9,190 nt of DNA from Spirochaetaceae bacterium. Lineage in GTDB: Bacteria > Spirochaetota > Spirochaetia > DSM-2461. Position numbers and translations under genes: made by a program. The stretch lies in assembly GCA_016342385.1 (NCBI GenBank), contig JAEINM010000140.1, positions 1 to 9,190 on the forward strand, read 5' to 3'. The stretch's first letter is position 1, and each line of letters begins with the position of its first letter. The notes under the pieces are model-generated. The model searched no databases, had not been told where the DNA came from, and worked only from the letters and a program-made list of their open reading frames with translations. Shown here piece by piece: positions 6,635 through 9,190 of the stretch.

Positions 6635-8794
6635 TCACGATTTGTCAGGAATACTTTAGCAGCCCTCATCATCTCACTATGCACTCTGCCTGTTTTTTCA
6701 GGGGACATAGAATCCCTGGAATTCCACAATCAGGAAATTACCGACATCCTCCTCGTACTGGGAGAAGCGGGTAATATATCCATCGTCCCCGATGAAACGG
6801 TAAAGGGTACGGCATCTTATTATTTTTCCAACATGGATTTTGAAACGGCCCTGTCCCTTTTTCTCTCTTCCTACAACTATCACTACAGGCTGGAAAATGA
6901 GGTGTATTACGTTTCCCGTATTGATATTTCTATCAATCCCGATACAGATCTCATCTCTATTAATGCCGAAGATACAGATATTCAGATGATCATACGGGCT
7001 CTTTCAAGAAACATCGGAAAAACGATTCTCTTCGATGCCCTTCCCAGGGAAACCATCACCATTCACACGGAAGACCTGGCCATAGAGGACATTCTGGGTA
7101 TTGTTATAAAAAAATATACCGATTACTCTCTGGAAACGGAAGACGGTTTTTACTATATCCGCAAAGAGATGCCTGTCAGTTCGGGCAGCCGGTCAGCCGC
7201 CCGGTCCAACCTCTTTACAGAAGAGAACGGGCTGTTTAGTTCCTCTTTTCAGCAGATTCGTTATAAAGAGGCACTGGAAAGTCTCTTTAAACTGACGGGA
7301 AAGGAATACTCCTTTCTGGGAAGAAATGATTCGGTTATAGAAAAGTTTGATTTTAGTCAAAAGCCCTTCGAGCAGATTCTCAGGCTTCTCCTGGAGCAGG
7401 GTAACGGCGATTATAAAATAATCGATGACATCTATTACATCATCGATATGGAGCGGCGGGATATTCTAAAGAAATTCTACACCACAGTTTATCTGCCCCT
7501 GAAATACACGACCACCACGGAAATACAGGCTCTTATTCCCTCATCCATTGCCTCTTCCCAGAACCTGAAAGTGGATAAAACGGGCAATGCCTTTATCCTC
7601 AGCGGAACTCTGGAGGAAGTGTCTCCCATTCAGGATTTTATTATTTCTATTGATACTCCTCATGGTGAAATGACCTATCACCGCTTTCAGTTATCCAGCA
7701 CCGATGCCTCATCCATTACGGGGATTCTACCCAAGGAGCTACAGTTCAGTACGCCCATTATCTTAAAAGAGAGCAACTCTTTTATCATGCTCCTCCCCGA
7801 GTCCATGGTCGATTCCGTAAGAGAATATCTGGATCTGATCGATGTCGATTCCAATGGCTACGCCATCGAACTGAAGTATATTAAAGCCGAGCATATACTG
7901 GAAAATCCTCCGCCCTCTGTCAAAAAAGAGGAGCTGGTTCCCACCAATAATCCCAACATCCTCTATTTCAAGGGGAGTGAAAACCGCTATAGAAATTTCC
8001 TGAAAGATCTGGATCTTCTCGACCGTCCTATACCCCAGATCCGGTACGAAGTTCTGGTTATGCAGGTACAGGAGAGCAACAAATTTGATTGGAATTTTAA
8101 TGCTTCAAACGCTCTTTCTGAAGAGGACAGTTCGACTTCGTTTCTCGGAGAGTTGGGTAATCTCCTCGACCTCAGTTTTGATATCGTCAGTCAGTTCGGG
8201 TATCAGTTTGCTTTTAAAATGAATTTAAGCCTGTCAAACTCTGAATCTAAAATTATGGCCGATACTTCTCTCAATGCGCTTTCAGGGGAATCTACCCATT
8301 TTCAGAATACGGAAACATATCGCTATAGAGAGCCGGAAACCGATGATGATACAAATAAAACGACGCCAACAGGTGTTTCTAGAGAGATAACATCGGGGCT
8401 CATCGTGGAAATCGAGGGCTGGTCGTCGGGAGATGGTATGATCACTATGGATGTAAAAACTACTATTTCTAAAAGGGATGAAAGTGGATCATCTGAACCC
8501 GGTGCGTTACCAGGAACAACAGAGAGAAATGTGACGACCCATATTCGGACAGAATCGGGAAAACCCGTTATTATCGGTGGTCTTATGCAGCAGGATAAAG
8601 TCATCGGGACGAAAAAGACCCCCTTTCTGGGAGATATTCCCCTCCTGGGTTATCTCTTCCGTTCAGAAAATGAATACTTTCAGAATACAGAGATGATCGT
8701 CACCATTGTCCCCTATCTGGAATATCCCGAATATTCTGTCAGTGATGTGGACCGGGACATCGAAGCTCTCTACAACTCATTTATCAGGCGCTGA
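6632..8794 (+). CDS. gspD: Type II secretion system secretin GspD
   Basis: Outer-membrane channel subunit of the type II secretion system, 720 aa from the ATG at 6632. Residues 1-23 are a signal peptide (MSRFVRN, hydrophobic core, probable cut after VFS). Three N0/STN-like modules appear in series at about 25-95, 98-178 and 201-275. They are followed by N1 (about 283-341), N2 (about 345-404) and N3-like (about 407-466) domains. The C-terminal secretin barrel domain runs from about 469 to 697, with KIMADTSLNALSGE, then GKPVIIGGLMQQD, and KKTPFLGDIPLLGYLFRSE, the classic secretin signature. The protein lacks a lipobox, so a separate pilotin or none would be used. A prepilin peptidase precedes it and gspE follows after two bases, which supports GspD rather than the pilus secretin PilQ. 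The repeated N0 modules are unusual; their boundaries are my estimate. Confidence 0.92.
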   Translation: MSRFVRNTLAALIISLCTLPVFSGDIESLEFHNQEITDILLVLGEAGNISIVPDETVKGTASYYFSNMDFETALSLFLSSYNYHYRLENEVYYVSRIDISINPDTDLISINAEDTDIQMIIRALSRNIGKTILFDALPRETITIHTEDLAIEDILGIVIKKYTDYSLETEDGFYYIRKEMPVSSGSRSAARSNLFTEENGLFSSSFQQIRYKEALESLFKLTGKEYSFLGRNDSVIEKFDFSQKPFEQILRLLLEQGNGDYKIIDDIYYIIDMERRDILKKFYTTVYLPLKYTTTTEIQALIPSSIASSQNLKVDKTGNAFILSGTLEEVSPIQDFIISIDTPHGEMTYHRFQLSSTDASSITGILPKELQFSTPIILKESNSFIMLLPESMVDSVREYLDLIDVDSNGYAIELKYIKAEHILENPPPSVKKEELVPTNNPNILYFKGSENRYRNFLKDLDLLDRPIPQIRYEVLVMQVQESNKFDWNFNASNALSEEDSSTSFLGELGNLLDLSFDIVSQFGYQFAFKMNLSLSNSESKIMADTSLNALSGESTHFQNTETYRYREPETDDDTNKTTPTGVSREITSGLIVEIEGWSSGDGMITMDVKTTISKRDESGSSEPGALPGTTERNVTTHIRTESGKPVIIGGLMQQDKVIGTKKTPFLGDIPLLGYLFRSENEYFQNTEMIVTIVPYLEYPEYSVSDVDRDIEALYNSFIRR

Positions 8795-8796
8795 TT

Positions 8797-9190
8797 ATGA
8801 GTGTACTAGCCGACTTTTTTCCCCTGCCGGAAAGGGAACAGCAATATCCCCTGGAATACATTGAAAACAACTCGGCCATTAAACTCTATGAGGATGATGG
8901 CATAGTCAAAATAGGGCTGACAGTCAACGACTCTCTGCTGAAAGAGGAACTGCGCAGTTTTCACAACAAGGCTGTAGATTTTCTCCTTATTGAAAAAAAT
9001 GATCTCTCCTCCTACCTGGCGAAGAAACTTTCCGGTGGAGGACTGTCCGGTTCTGGGGGAAAATCGGCCGGTGATGAAAGACATAAACTGGATAAACTGG
9101 CCAATGATGCACCGGTTATCAATCTGGTCAATTCCATTATCATGGATGCCATCAGCCGGGGGGCTTCGGATATTCACATCGAATCCTTTG
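8797..9190 (+). CDS. gspE: Type II secretion ATPase GspE, N-terminal part (3' partial)
   Basis: Cytoplasmic hexameric ATPase that drives pseudopilus assembly. Only the first 131 codons are in the window. Residues 1-75 look like the GspE N1 domain, which in homologues binds the inner-membrane partner GspL. A glycine/serine-rich linker (GGGLSGSGGKSAGD, about 80-93) follows. Then come NDAPVINLVNSI (103-114) and RGASDIHIES (121-130), the conserved opening of the N2 domain in GspE/PilB ATPases. Walker and Asp/His boxes and the tetracysteine motif lie beyond the edge. The ATG is two bases after the gspD stop, and only a weak AGG (8786-8788) precedes it, so coupling to gspD is likely. PilB is the alternative, but the domain layout and position after gspD favour GspE. 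Confidence 0.88.
   Translation, partial: MSVLADFFPLPEREQQYPLEYIENNSAIKLYEDDGIVKIGLTVNDSLLKEELRSFHNKAVDFLLIEKNDLSSYLAKKLSGGGLSGSGGKSAGDERHKLDKLANDAPVINLVNSIIMDAISRGASDIHIESF

Noticed and set aside
8806..9177. Minus-strand open frame of 123 codons
   Set aside because: It is antisense to the clear GspE N-terminus, whose + strand reading has conserved motifs such as RGASDIHIES. The minus-strand translation shows no family features.

Overview
The window comes from a diderm (outer-membrane) bacterium: it carries a secretin, a prepilin peptidase and a T2SS-type ATPase. Base composition is moderate, roughly 40-50% G+C in the core genes by hand count of sample lines. The phylum cannot be fixed from this stretch. 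A spirochaete is only a weak guess from overall style.

All genes are on the + strand, in two blocks. Block 1 (2-5913) is a polymorphic-toxin locus. A very large RHS/YD-repeat protein, whose reading frame is still open at the left edge, ends in a canonical RHS core (PxxxxDPxGL boundary at residues 1530-1539, counted from the ATG at 56). The core is followed by a 253-residue variable tip made of a LysM module and a putative zinc metallopeptidase with an HEYYH motif. The tip overlaps by ATGA with a 160-aa gene whose product has a signal peptide; it is the natural candidate for a periplasmic immunity protein. G+C falls from about 50% in the core to about 30% in the tip and stays low through the small gene, as expected of a swapped-in toxin-immunity cassette.

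A 273-bp non-coding spacer (5914-6186) follows. It holds an AT-rich stretch with 8-base A and G runs, a 14-bp perfect palindrome, a more GC-rich island and no convincing terminator.

Block 2 (6187 to the right edge) is the start of a type II secretion operon: a minimal A24 prepilin peptidase without the usual N-terminal methylation domain, then a GspD secretin with what look like three successive N0-like modules, then the first 131 codons of GspE. Spacing is 10 bp and 2 bp, so these are probably co-transcribed. The peptidase would process pseudopilins, GspD forms the outer-membrane channel and GspE powers assembly. Whether this secretion system exports the neighbouring RHS protein is unknown; linkage is the only hint.
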